A stretch of 64,000 bases of DNA. Source: Pseudoalteromonas luteoviolacea. Lineage in GTDB: Bacteria; Pseudomonadota; Gammaproteobacteria; Enterobacterales; Alteromonadaceae. The translations under genes and the position numbers were made by a program. The number at the start of each line of letters is the position of its first letter. Positions within the stretch are counted from its first letter, which is position 1. The stretch covers positions 1 through 64,000 of the forward strand of contig NZ_JAGJEH010000019.1 in the NCBI RefSeq assembly GCF_018100925.1, given 5' to 3'. The notes below the pieces were generated by a model. That model was not told where the DNA came from and did not search any database. It saw only the letters and a list, made by a program, of their open reading frames with translations. This document shows positions 17,477 through 24,589 of this stretch, piece after piece.

Positions 17477-17488
17477 AATTTATTCCAA

Positions 17489-17696
17489 TTAAGTTAATTT
17501 AACTTGCTTTAGCACTTCATCTCCAACAAATTCAATGATTGGCCTGTTCGTTTCAGACGAGTAAAAAACACCGCCCTTATCAGACTAGGGTTTCTAGTTC
17601 TTTTACCACTCCTACTATTGGCGCGATGCTAATCATACTAATTGATTGTATAGTTGACATTTTGGTGCTGCGAATAGCATTGGTATTTTCATTCAT
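17489..17696 (-). pseudogene. Possible frameshifted small gene
   Basis: An ORF from ATG 17696 (RBS GAAGGGG) encodes 38 aa (MNENTNAIRSTKMSTIQSI...) and stops at 17580. Immediately downstream, another frame reads DKGGVFYSSETNRPIIEFVG...VKLT to a stop at 17489, just before the next gene's leader. That second stretch looks protein-like but has no start of its own. The simplest reading is one ~70-aa gene broken by an indel near 17585; alternatively only the 38-aa peptide is expressed. Region 17700-17790 holds nothing I recognise. Confidence 0.35.
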
Positions 17697-17789
17697 ATTT
17701 TAAACTTCCCCTTCTAAATAGAAAACTTGGTAAACCACCAAAGACGGGTTAATAATAGTGAGGATAAAAAACTCTAATGAATGAGATTC

Positions 17790-18047
17790 CTATGTCTCAA
17801 AATAAAATAGGTCGATGTCTGGATAAAGCTGAAAACAAAAGGCCTCGACACCGTGTAGAAACAACACAGTAACGCCATCCTTGCTTTTTTCGACAGTCCC
17901 GCCGTTATCTAAAACATACGCTATAGATAATTCCAGACCTTCAGAAAATGTTTTCTTAGCAGAACGAATTGCACTAAGGTACTCATCGAGGCCATTCATC
18001 TTTGCAGCAGAAAGATTTAAGCTAGTAAAATCTACGTCCAATTTCAT
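17790..18047 (-). CDS. Hypothetical protein, 85 aa
   Basis: Product MKLDVDFTSLNLSAAKMNGLDEYL..., soluble, ending in a hydrophobic strand-rich stretch (VLFLHGVEAFCFQLYPDIDLFYFET). AATAGGAAA upstream. Function unknown. Confidence 0.5.
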   Translation of the reverse strand: MKLDVDFTSLNLSAAKMNGLDEYLSAIRSAKKTFSEGLELSIAYVLDNGGTVEKSKDGVTVLFLHGVEAFCFQLYPDIDLFYFET

Positions 18048-18104
18048 GCAAATATTTCCTATTGCCCATTATTGACTTTGAAACCATGTGTATTCCAACT
18101 ATTT

Positions 18105-18542
18105 CTAGACTTCCAAATCATCCACGCTAATTTCATGAATTACATGATCAGACTGTCTAAATTTTTTCAGTTTTAAAGCTGCCAAACCGAATGATTCTGT
18201 TTCTGGCCACGGCATATCAACCCCTTTTTCACGCAAGCCCTGCTCTATGGCACCAAAAACTAGATCTTGGTTAAAATCAGCTTCGCGTTGGTAATACTCA
18301 TAAGTCATGACAGTTTCGCCTGTAATATCTGAGTATGTTTTTTCATCGACACCAATAGTCTCTAAGGTTTCTATTCCTTCTACATCAACTAGATCAATAA
18401 AAAATGGCGCGTGTTCTTTACTTATAGCTTTTGATTTAAATTTATCGAAAGTTGAGAGCGCATCACAATTAGCTAAGAACTTACTGTGTACTTTTACACC
18501 GTTGTCACTCGCTCCAAGATATTCTGCTTTAATAGCTAACAT
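18105..18542 (-). CDS. Hypothetical protein, 145 aa
   Basis: Start MLAIKAEYLGAS, preceded by CATTGGAAAACGTAAGGGA, the clearest copy of the cluster's short leader. Acidic, soluble, mixed alpha/beta. Not recognised. The gene upstream is the 96-aa one at 18570-18860, 27 bp away, so they are probably co-transcribed. Confidence 0.6.
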   Translation of the reverse strand: MLAIKAEYLGASDNGVKVHSKFLANCDALSTFDKFKSKAISKEHAPFFIDLVDVEGIETLETIGVDEKTYSDITGETVMTYEYYQREADFNQDLVFGAIEQGLREKGVDMPWPETESFGLAALKLKKFRQSDHVIHEISVDDLEV

Positions 18543-18569
18543 TATAATTCCCTTACGTTTTCCAATGAA

Positions 18570-18860
18570 TTAATTCTGTAATGATTCAGCAAGTTTTAAA
18601 CCCTCAGATGTCAATTCGCCTTTAAAGTCACTCCATGCGTGCCCTTCAATCCAGACTCTGCCAAACAGCGTATCTGGGCGACCATTGCTGTATTGATACT
18701 CTATAGTCACGTTTTCAATGAGGCCAGCTTTTGCTAGTTTTTTTGCTGCATTAAAACACCTTCTCTTTTCTAAAGAAGACTCTAGAACTACCCCTCTTCT
18801 ACAACCCCTTCTATTTAGAGCGTTCAAAAGTACTTTTTTATCAGATTGACTTAGTTGCAT
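18570..18860 (-). CDS. Small winged-helix-like protein, 96 aa
   Basis: MQLSQSDKKVLLNALNRRGCRRGVV... with KKLAKAGLIENV and a beta region followed by LTSEGLKLAESL, the outline of a winged helix (helical start, wing, closing helix). Divergent from the RHH gene at 18970 across two TACACGTGTA palindromes, so it is probably co-regulated by that protein. Function not assigned. Confidence 0.55.
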   Translation of the reverse strand: MQLSQSDKKVLLNALNRRGCRRGVVLESSLEKRRCFNAAKKLAKAGLIENVTIEYQYSNGRPDTLFGRVWIEGHAWSDFKGELTSEGLKLAESLQN

Positions 18861-18883
18861 GATTATTAGACCTTAAAAGCACA

Positions 18884-18958
18884 TTAATTACACGTGTAAT
18901 TAATATAGCAAACGCAGACTAAACTACAACCTATTTGCCAATAAAAAATACACGTGTA
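18884..18958. promoter_or_regulatory. Two TACACGTGTA operators in a divergent promoter
   Basis: Perfect 20-bp palindrome with core ATTACACGTGTAAT at 18884-18903 and a TACACGTGTA core at 18949-18958, centres 60 bp apart, between the divergent genes at 18860 and 18970. The local RHH protein is the likely ligand. Confidence 0.65.
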
Positions 18959-18969
18959 ATAATAAAAAG

Positions 18970-19185
18970 ATGAACGAAGATAAAAAGCGCCGAGGCGCAC
19001 CCAAAAAGCCCACCAGTGAGAAGCGCACAGCTCGTTTGGGTGTTGTTCAAGTAACTGAGCAGCAACTAGGTGATTATGAGACAGCGTGGGAGTTGGCAGG
19101 TAAGCGTAAATCAGATTGGATCAGGGATACTCTTGACGCAGAAGCCAAACGCACTATAAATAAGCACAAAAAAACCGCTAAATAG
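18970..19185 (+). CDS. Ribbon-helix-helix (CopG-like) regulator, 71 aa
   Basis: MNEDKKRRGAPKKPTSEKRTARLGVVQVTEQQLGDYETAWE... has a basic N-terminus, a short strand (ARLGVVQVTEQQ) and two helices (LGDYETAWELAGKRKSDWIRDTLD), the RHH plan. Plus-strand, against its neighbours. Two operators lie in the divergent promoter; a bidirectional terminator covers its stop. Probably an autorepressor also controlling the 96-aa gene; not paired with an obvious toxin. Confidence 0.65.
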   Translation: MNEDKKRRGAPKKPTSEKRTARLGVVQVTEQQLGDYETAWELAGKRKSDWIRDTLDAEAKRTINKHKKTAK

Positions 19186-19192
19186 CGGCTTT
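19175..19192. terminator. Bidirectional rho-independent terminator
   Basis: CCGCTA-AA-TAGCGG stem followed by CTTTT on plus and by a run of T on minus. The stop codon of the RHH gene is in the stem. It separates that gene from the convergent minus-strand operon. Confidence 0.75.
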
Positions 19193-19213
19193 TACGTATT
19201 CCAATAGTTGGCT

Positions 19214-19387
19214 TTATAATTCTGCAAAGGCGGTTTGGAACCTTTCGCGATCACTTTCGTCAATTTTATTTAAATCTGACAAATCAATATCCATGATTTC
19301 TGCGACACTTAAAATATCCTCTTTTTTCGCACCTTGTTCAGCCATGTATGAAAGCGCCGTAATTGCACCGTTGTAATAATCTGTCAT
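19214..19387 (-). CDS. Hypothetical protein, 57 aa
   Basis: Start MTDYYNGAITALSYM at 19387, with ATTGGAAAACGG just upstream; an in-frame TTG at 19402 lies in that motif and is not preferred. Acidic, all-helical (EQGAKKEDILSVAEIMDIDLSDLNKI), HTH-like outline. Function unknown. Confidence 0.5.
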   Translation of the reverse strand: MTDYYNGAITALSYMAEQGAKKEDILSVAEIMDIDLSDLNKIDESDRERFQTAFAEL

Positions 19388-19407
19388 TTTTCCGTTTTCC
19401 AATGCTA

Positions 19408-19716
19408 TTAATTACTTTTTTCAGCAGGTATAAACAAGACCTCTGATTTTTTAAATTCTATTGGTTGCCAGTAGATGTCATCGTCTTCACCCTCATCACT
19501 ACCGTAACCGTAAAATTCATCTCTAGCGTAAATATCATCAGTATCTTTGTCAGCGATTGCCGTCCACCATCTATTTGCTTTCCTGTCATAGTAAACAGGT
19601 ACATCTGGTTGTAGGTTCATAACTACAAAAGTGAACTCTGGTGGGTAGGTACTTTCATCACCATATACAAAAAGAGTACCGTTCTCAGAGCCGTACGATT
19701 TTGATTTTTGAGCCAC
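19408..19716 (-). CDS. Acidic hypothetical protein, 102 aa
   Basis: Starts at GTG 19716. Highly acidic and aromatic (DKDTDDIYARDEFYGYGSDEGEDDDIYWQPIEF), the charge pattern of DNA mimics or of proteins binding a basic partner. Anti-restriction DNA mimics such as ArdA are acidic and sit in leading regions, but there is no ArdA motif here, so that is only a suggestion. The ribosome-binding site is weak. Confidence 0.5.
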   Translation of the reverse strand: MAQKSKSYGSENGTLFVYGDESTYPPEFTFVVMNLQPDVPVYYDRKANRWWTAIADKDTDDIYARDEFYGYGSDEGEDDDIYWQPIEFKKSEVLFIPAEKSN

Positions 19717-19764
19717 TACTTTTTCAACAAGATTTCCCTTTGCTATTTATCCCTCGATTTCCAA

Positions 19765-20022
19765 TCATATCCAAAGCGAGTCAGCCATGCTTTTAGCGTC
19801 AACTTTCAACGCTTCAATTGCAGTCTCTTTAGACTCACCTTTGCCACTAACAAAGTTATCATCAAAACACTCATGAAAAGGGTTGTAACCTATCTTTTCA
19901 AGATCGCTTTCTTTCATTTGATAACTACCAAAAATTGCAACCGCTTGCCGCGCCTCAAAACCATCATTTGTTTGTTCAATGTAAATTTGAGCGGGTTTCA
20001 AAAGTGCTCTATAGAGTATCAA
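19765..20022 (-). CDS. Hypothetical protein, 85 aa, TTG start
   Basis: A frame opens further upstream at 20121, but that part runs opposite-phase through the zinc-ribbon gene, so the start is taken as TTG 20022 (ILYRALLKPAQIYIEQ after the start), with AGGAGA upstream and a 14-base overlap with the previous gene. Mixed alpha/beta. Function unknown. Confidence 0.45.
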   Translation of the reverse strand: MILYRALLKPAQIYIEQTNDGFEARQAVAIFGSYQMKESDLEKIGYNPFHECFDDNFVSGKGESKETAIEALKVDAKSMADSLWI

Positions 20023-20263
20023 GCCAGGTTCTCTCCTGCTTTTCTTCCAATGCAGCCATATTAAATTGCATAATTGCTCCTTGGAAGTTAGTCGACTCAG
20101 ACATTCTATTGCACTGCTCACACCGAACTACAAACATTAGGCTCTTAACTGAGAAGCTACAATCAGGAAACAGCGTGTTGCACCTAGGGCATGTGATTCT
20201 GCTCAATTGGTCAGGCCCAGCATCCAACGCTTTTAATCGTTTCATTTGTATTTGGGTCAGCAT
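20009..20263 (-). CDS. Zinc-ribbon protein, 84 aa
   Basis: Start MLTQIQMKRLKALD at 20263 from TTGGAGGAATAT-ATG. Four cysteines in two knuckles (CPRCNTLFPDC and CEQCNR) fit a zinc ribbon. Transcribed just downstream of the 21-bp palindrome at 20280-20300, probably its operator. Function unknown. Confidence 0.6.
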   Translation of the reverse strand: MLTQIQMKRLKALDAGPDQLSRITCPRCNTLFPDCSFSVKSLMFVVRCEQCNRMSESTNFQGAIMQFNMAALEEKQERTWLDTL

Positions 20264-20279
20264 ATATTCCTCCAAAGTC

Positions 20280-20300
20280 GGGTTACAGATTCTGTAACCC
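20280..20300. promoter_or_regulatory. GGGTTACAGA-T-TCTGTAACCC palindrome
   Basis: Perfect 21-bp palindrome in the 48-bp gap between the DGQHR gene and the zinc-ribbon gene. Confidence 0.75.
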
Positions 20301-20311
20301 TTAAGATACTC

Positions 20312-21943
20312 TCAGTTCAGCATTTCATTATTATGCACTTCTATTGCTTCAGGTATTTGCATATCCATAGCAGTTAACATTACATACGCGCCCAGCTTAA
20401 TCCCAGAAGTCGTGATATTCATAGTGTGATCTGGCTTGATTAGTCTGTTCATCCATTTGGGGTTAGACTTTGACGTATCTAGAAGAGCTAATTTGGATAA
20501 CTCATCAAACTGTGGAACTTTCAACAGTGCAAGATGTGATTCCTCAGGAAGCTCTAATACTGCATGCTCATAGTCAGCAATACTTTGCTTAAATTCCTCA
20601 CACAATTCTTTCGATGCCATTGCTGCTGCATGTAAATATGCAGCATGGGTTACAATGGTCTCTTTTCGTGCTTCAATCACTGTGGCAGGGTCAGCGTTCA
20701 CAAGCCCACTTAAGCTTGGAGCATGCTGCACTAATGATTTAAACCAAGCAGTGAACAATTCTGCATAGGCACTCATAACAGGGGGATCTAGTTTCTCAAA
20801 CTTTTCATCTGTCAGTCCAGATAAAGTCTGGGTAGCCTTTTTGAGTGCCGTAACTCCCCACAATTTTCGAGACTTTGCGCCAGGACTGGCCTTTTCAAAT
20901 TCTACGACTTTGTCTAAACCAGCAGATTTAATTGCATGGATAAGGTTGCGATTAAATGCATTGCGGCGGTCGAATAAGATAGACAGTGCTTTTTGCGGTT
21001 TGCTGGCGTTGTTATTAATATCTGCAAAAATTTGTTGACTGCGCTCAAGTCCTTTATCGTAAAAAATCACCACAGTTATGTGTTGGTCCTTAATAGGTAA
21101 ACCATTTTCTAGCGCAAGCTCTATACCTCTGCGACGATGTTGCCCATCGTTCAGAATGACCTGTGCATCTATAGGAATACGGACAGTACCAACATTGGTA
21201 AAGCCAGGCGCTGGTTCAAACTGCATTGCATCGCTAACAGAAGCGGTGACCGCTGGCAATGTGTAATCAGAAGGGCGGCTTTGCAAATACTGACTGATAC
21301 TTTCTGCATGCTTTTCTTTCAGTTCCCGCTGAGCACGCAACTCAATTGGCACATCAGACTCATTAAAACGGAATAACCTTACAAATTGAGGCATCGGGAC
21401 TTGAACAGTAAAATAGATACTGTCGCCCATTTTTCCAGCGATGGCCGGAAGTGAGAAACAAGCGCCCGCGTGATGCTCTGTAGCGGCCAATAAATTGGCC
21501 TCCTGAAGAGCTATCTGTTCTGCATTTTTTAAGCTGACCTCATCACGCTCAGCTTTCAATTGATTTCCCCGCTGTGTGTATTTTCTAATGAACTCATCTA
21601 CTGTCAGTCCATAATCAGTTAGTCTTTTCGTGAATGCATCAATTGACATTTCACTGCGATCTACGGGCTCCCTGTCAGAAATAACCCGCTTCTCCAGCCA
21701 CATAACCATGAGCTCTACACAGTATTCATCAATTTTGTTGTTCTCAAGCCACTGCCAAATCCCCGGAACCCGATTCCCTTTTGTTAAGTCAGTCTCAGCG
21801 AAGACATCGCCAGAGTCATATTGACCTACCTGAAAATAAGCAAACTTATAACCCGCTTTTTTGGATGCGATTAGGTAATCTCTGTGTGTAGAAACGATCT
21901 CATCATTTGTATTAATAACAACATACTTTTCTATTGTAGACAT
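20312..21943 (-). CDS. DGQHR-domain protein (DndB-like)
   Basis: A 543-aa protein with VILNDGQHRRRGIELAL, the signature of DGQHR proteins related to ParB and to DndB, the regulator of DNA phosphorothioation. FADINNNASKPQKALSILFDRR is a second family landmark. No dnd modification genes are present, so it is a stand-alone homologue of the kind common on conjugative elements. Start ATG 21943 (MSTIEKYVVINT) follows the GGGGAGAGGA of L5. Monocistronic or leading into the small-gene cluster. Role unknown; an anti-defence role would fit its leading-region place (inference). Confidence 0.8.
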   Translation of the reverse strand: MSTIEKYVVINTNDEIVSTHRDYLIASKKAGYKFAYFQVGQYDSGDVFAETDLTKGNRVPGIWQWLENNKIDEYCVELMVMWLEKRVISDREPVDRSEMSIDAFTKRLTDYGLTVDEFIRKYTQRGNQLKAERDEVSLKNAEQIALQEANLLAATEHHAGACFSLPAIAGKMGDSIYFTVQVPMPQFVRLFRFNESDVPIELRAQRELKEKHAESISQYLQSRPSDYTLPAVTASVSDAMQFEPAPGFTNVGTVRIPIDAQVILNDGQHRRRGIELALENGLPIKDQHITVVIFYDKGLERSQQIFADINNNASKPQKALSILFDRRNAFNRNLIHAIKSAGLDKVVEFEKASPGAKSRKLWGVTALKKATQTLSGLTDEKFEKLDPPVMSAYAELFTAWFKSLVQHAPSLSGLVNADPATVIEARKETIVTHAAYLHAAAMASKELCEEFKQSIADYEHAVLELPEESHLALLKVPQFDELSKLALLDTSKSNPKWMNRLIKPDHTMNITTSGIKLGAYVMLTAMDMQIPEAIEVHNNEMLN

Positions 21944-21954
21944 ATTTAAATCCT

Positions 21955-21991
21955 CTCCCCACGATTGAATACACAATGAAACGTCGGGGAA
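21955..21991 (-). promoter_or_regulatory. Leader hairpin L5
   Basis: Minus strand TTCCCCGAC (from 21991) and TCGTGGGGAGAGGA (ending near 21952). Upstream is a T-rich stretch with TTGTTT near 22041-22030, but the -10 box is less clear than in other copies. Confidence 0.7.
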
Positions 21992-22061
21992 TTCATTTCA
22001 TTGAAACTATGGTAACCTTAACATTAAACAATATAAAAAACAATGCAAATTCAAAAATAAA

Positions 22062-22082
22062 CAGTTACAGAATCTGAAACTG
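22062..22082. promoter_or_regulatory. CAGTTACAGA-A-TCTGAAACTG palindrome
   Basis: One mismatch in 21 bp; the outer CAG/CTG bases are also complementary. Lies between the TOPRIM gene stop and the promoter of the DGQHR gene. Confidence 0.65.
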
Positions 22083-22084
22083 GT

Positions 22085-23245
22085 CTAAGTTAAATAACAA
22101 AACTGACCTGCAACAGACGTTGAGAATTGGCCATTGAAATAATGCTCTTTTGAGTGTATCTGTTTATGTAATGCTTCCAGTCCGTCGAACTGGTATACAT
22201 CACAAGCATCTGATCCCTTTGATGGGGTAGGCACGAATACCCAGCCACCGTATTTTTGCACCGCAAGAGCACAATAATACACACCAGTATTACCTATTTT
22301 AGGTTTGTGTTTGTCGTTATCCGCAACATGCACGCGCTTGATGTGTGGGTATTGCTCAGCCAAGTGCGACGACACCACAGGCAAGTTACTAGCCATTAGA
22401 CAGATTACCACTGGACGGCCAGTGGCCAAATGCATTGCAAGCCCTGTAGCCAAGCCTTCACACAAATAAACGATTTCAGCATGCTGGAGATCGCCTCCCA
22501 ATACAGTGAAGCACCCCATAGGGTTAAACCCCCAACTTTGACGTTTATTGTTTGACCAAGACTTAGGAGGCATATGGTAAATGCGCTGTAGCCCTCCAAC
22601 TTGACCCGAGGGGGTGTACACAGGAAAACACGTGTAATAGCCGTAGTCACGATGACGTCCAATTCTGATATCAAATCGCTGCGCGACTTTCTGTAACCCT
22701 TTGTCATCGAGATAAGCACTGATCATGTGAGATACATGTGTCATTTTACTAAAACGTGCAGGTTCGTTTTTTAAATAAAAGTCTTGCTTACGCTTAATAT
22801 TGAGTTGTGCGAGTTCATCATCTTTACGTTGCTTCTCAAGTCCCACGGTATCTATAGCGCAAGGGGCCGGAAGTGTGCCTTTTTCCTTATGCTCTTCGAA
22901 TAAGCGATAAAGATAAGTCAATGCATTGAAGCATTTACCTGGTTGATTGTACGTATTCTGGTAGCTTTTGAAGCAAATCACAGGGTAGGTAAATGTTTCA
23001 CCACGCTGTATATACGTTTTAAGTTCAGCGTAGATATAAACGCGGCCATTGTCATTTTTATTAATGCCTTTCACGATAGGCGCACTATTCTTTTCGCACC
23101 TCGAGCTACCGTATTTAATTGATTGGCACTTTTGCCAATCAATACGGCAATCTGATGCCATTTCCGTCAATGTAGCATTAAAATAAGCTGCGATAGATAA
23201 ATAATCGCTCCCGACATACTCTCTAACAAACTCTACAAATTGCAT
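22085..23245 (-). CDS. TOPRIM-domain primase-like protein
   Basis: A 386-aa protein. The C-terminal half carries a Toprim domain: catalytic Glu in IVYLCEGLATGLAMHLATGRP (near 265-285), followed by the acidic metal motif HVADNDKHKPKIGNTG (near 315). The N-terminal part has several cysteines but no clear zinc-binding DnaG finger. Such single-Toprim proteins (Toprim_3 type) occur on plasmids and phages and are taken to prime or process DNA ends. Start ATG 23245, leader L6, operator 23309. In the leading region a primase would help second-strand synthesis in the recipient (inference). Confidence 0.8.
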   Translation of the reverse strand: MQFVEFVREYVGSDYLSIAAYFNATLTEMASDCRIDWQKCQSIKYGSSRCEKNSAPIVKGINKNDNGRVYIYAELKTYIQRGETFTYPVICFKSYQNTYNQPGKCFNALTYLYRLFEEHKEKGTLPAPCAIDTVGLEKQRKDDELAQLNIKRKQDFYLKNEPARFSKMTHVSHMISAYLDDKGLQKVAQRFDIRIGRHRDYGYYTCFPVYTPSGQVGGLQRIYHMPPKSWSNNKRQSWGFNPMGCFTVLGGDLQHAEIVYLCEGLATGLAMHLATGRPVVICLMASNLPVVSSHLAEQYPHIKRVHVADNDKHKPKIGNTGVYYCALAVQKYGGWVFVPTPSKGSDACDVYQFDGLEALHKQIHSKEHYFNGQFSTSVAGQFCYLT

Positions 23246-23256
23246 ACTTTAATCCT

Positions 23257-23296
23257 CTCACCACGTTCATTGCCCGATGGGTTGGTGGTCGGTGAA
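23257..23296 (-). promoter_or_regulatory. Leader hairpin L6 (CACC/GGUG variant) with promoter
   Basis: Minus strand TTCACC (23296-23291) pairs with GGTGAG (23262-23257): a compensatory change from the common CCCC/GGGG. CACCGAC and AACGTGG are retained. Promoter: -10 TATGTT 23322-23317, -35 TTGTTT 23345-23340. Confidence 0.8.
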
Positions 23297-23308
23297 TACC
23301 GCCAACCC

Positions 23309-23324
23309 TGTATGAAAACATACA
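23309..23324. promoter_or_regulatory. TGTAT-N6-ATACA operator over the -10 box
   Basis: Perfect TGTATGAAAACATACA overlapping the predicted -10 of the TOPRIM gene, so the bound protein should repress. Confidence 0.75.
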
Positions 23325-23356
23325 CTAAAGACACGTAAAAAACAACTTTCCTTGCA

Positions 23357-23581
23357 TCAACTTGTGTGATGTAAATGCGATGCCAACTCAGTGGCAAGTC
23401 GCTCACTATCTTTCAAGGCCTTAAACTCTTCTATACCCAGTAGCGCCTGAACCGTTTCTGATTTTCCTCCTTTCTTTAACAGTTTAACATCTGTTTTATT
23501 TGCCAATGACAAGGCCATAATGATCTGCGCTTTTTCTTGCACTGACAGCCGCCCCAAAGTGATCAAATCTTGTACTAGCAT
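23357..23581 (-). CDS. Hypothetical protein, 74 aa
   Basis: MLVQDLITLGRLSVQEKAQIIMALS..., helical and soluble. Two bases separate it from the stop of the 71-aa gene, so it is the third gene of the operon from L7. Function unknown. Confidence 0.6.
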   Translation of the reverse strand: MLVQDLITLGRLSVQEKAQIIMALSLANKTDVKLLKKGGKSETVQALLGIEEFKALKDSERLATELASHLHHTS

Positions 23582-23582
23582 A

Positions 23583-23798
23583 CTATACCTCAGAGCAACC
23601 TATCCAGTTCATACCAAGTGTGTACGCATTCCAGCCATCATACTCGATGGACAAAAATGTATAGATGAGTATTGTGAGCTCATTAGGTTCATCAGTACCT
23701 CTGAGTGTGGCAGGCAGAGAGAACAGCATGTCACTGTCTAAGCTGTGTACCGTAATGTGTTTGCCTGTGATGTCATGTTTATCAACTTCGATACTCAT
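23583..23798 (-). CDS. Hypothetical protein, 71 aa
   Basis: MSIEVDKHDITGKHITVHSLDSDMLF..., beta-rich; overlaps the stop of the 111-aa gene by four bases. Function unknown. Confidence 0.6.
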   Translation of the reverse strand: MSIEVDKHDITGKHITVHSLDSDMLFSLPATLRGTDEPNELTILIYTFLSIEYDGWNAYTLGMNWIGCSEV

Positions 23799-24130
23799 AG
23801 TTCAGCTCCTTCTCCGTGTAACTGAATAATCAGTTCTTTAGCTTCAGTTTCATGCGCTTCAGTTGTTGCAATACTTTTCGACAGTTCTTTAGCCTCGTTA
23901 TAATCAGCCCATAACTCTTTGATGGTGCTATAGCCTGTGACACTGATGCTCACGCCAAAACCTCGGCGGCCGAACTCCAAAAACCCGCTATCTACATATT
24001 TAAATTCATCAACTAGAATTTTATGAATTTTCAGTGCACGTATTGTGGAAAGATAATCCGTTGAATTAATCCAAATGACGTGTTTTGAGATATCTGCTGA
24101 AACACATGAACGTCGTGCTTTAACTGGCAT
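23795..24130 (-). CDS. Hypothetical protein, 111 aa
   Basis: Start MPVKARRSCVSADIS at 24130, after the GGGGAGAGGA of L7; an upstream GTG at 24148 lies in the hairpin. Mixed alpha/beta with a helical acidic C-terminus (ADYNEAKELSKSIATTEAHETEAKEL). First of a three-gene operon immediately downstream of element R3. Function unknown. Confidence 0.6.
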   Translation of the reverse strand: MPVKARRSCVSADISKHVIWINSTDYLSTIRALKIHKILVDEFKYVDSGFLEFGRRGFGVSISVTGYSTIKELWADYNEAKELSKSIATTEAHETEAKELIIQLHGEGAEL

Positions 24131-24140
24131 AATAGTTCCT

Positions 24141-24178
24141 CTCCCCACGTGAATAAATATAGTTAGTAAGCCGGGGAA
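24141..24178 (-). promoter_or_regulatory. Leader hairpin L7 with promoter
   Basis: Minus strand TTCCCCGGC (from 24178) and ACGTGGGGAGAGGA. The upstream promoter is the clearest of the set: -10 TATAAT 24205-24200, -35 TTGTTT 24227-24222, 16-bp T-rich spacer. Confidence 0.8.
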
Positions 24179-24263
24179 TACTCACTGTCTATATTTATCA
24201 TTATAGCAAAAACAACATAAAAAACAACACAAAACAACCATAAAGGTAAACTAATTTGTGTAT

Positions 24264-24583
24264 GGGATTATTAAGGGACGTGTCCCTTAATGGTTAACAC
24301 AAGCACGCACAATGCAGAAAAATACTCAACAATAAAAGTGCGCGTAGCTTTGAAAGTAATGAATTTATCCACTACCTATTCCTGATAAGCCATTCCGATC
24401 TATCCGCCCGATTTGAGCGTCCTATTATTCGCTGAAAGTTACAGATTCTGTAATTGAATTAGTGATGTTCACCCGAATGGGTCAAGACTGCTTGCAGGCT
24501 TGATTTTCTTGCTCTGGCGTGTGACTTGTCGCTCGCCAGGGCTTAGAAAATAACGTAACGCCCCGTATAATACGGGGAATTCC
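24264..24583 (+). repeat. Structured leading-region element R3 (candidate ssDNA promoter)
   Basis: Third copy. h1 ATTAAGGGAC/GTCCCTTAAT (24270-24291), CGCAC/GTGCG, h4 TCAAG-A-CTG/CAG-G-CTTGA (24482-24503), h2 CTGGCG/CGCCAG (24514-24539), h3 CCCCGTA/TACGGGG (24561-24577). Against R1 and R2, h4 changes both partners at the outer pair (C-G to T-A) and inverts the inner CAG/CTG to CTG/CAG; h3 changes GCAT/ATGC to GTAT/ATAC. It separates the 132-aa gene from the operon of L7. Confidence 0.75.
24438..24454. promoter_or_regulatory. GTTACAGA-T-TCTGTAAT palindrome
   Basis: Within element R3; the same variant and relative place as in R2. Confidence 0.65.
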
Positions 24584-24589
24584 ATCGCA

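Noticed and set aside
16900..20300. Integron cassette array
   Set aside because: Many small same-strand genes, but gaps are 0-50 bp and no attC-like inverted core sites were seen.
23118..23145. Perfect inverted repeat in the TOPRIM gene (TTGATTGGCA/TGCCAATCAA)
   Set aside because: Inside coding sequence, single copy, no link to other motifs; probably chance.
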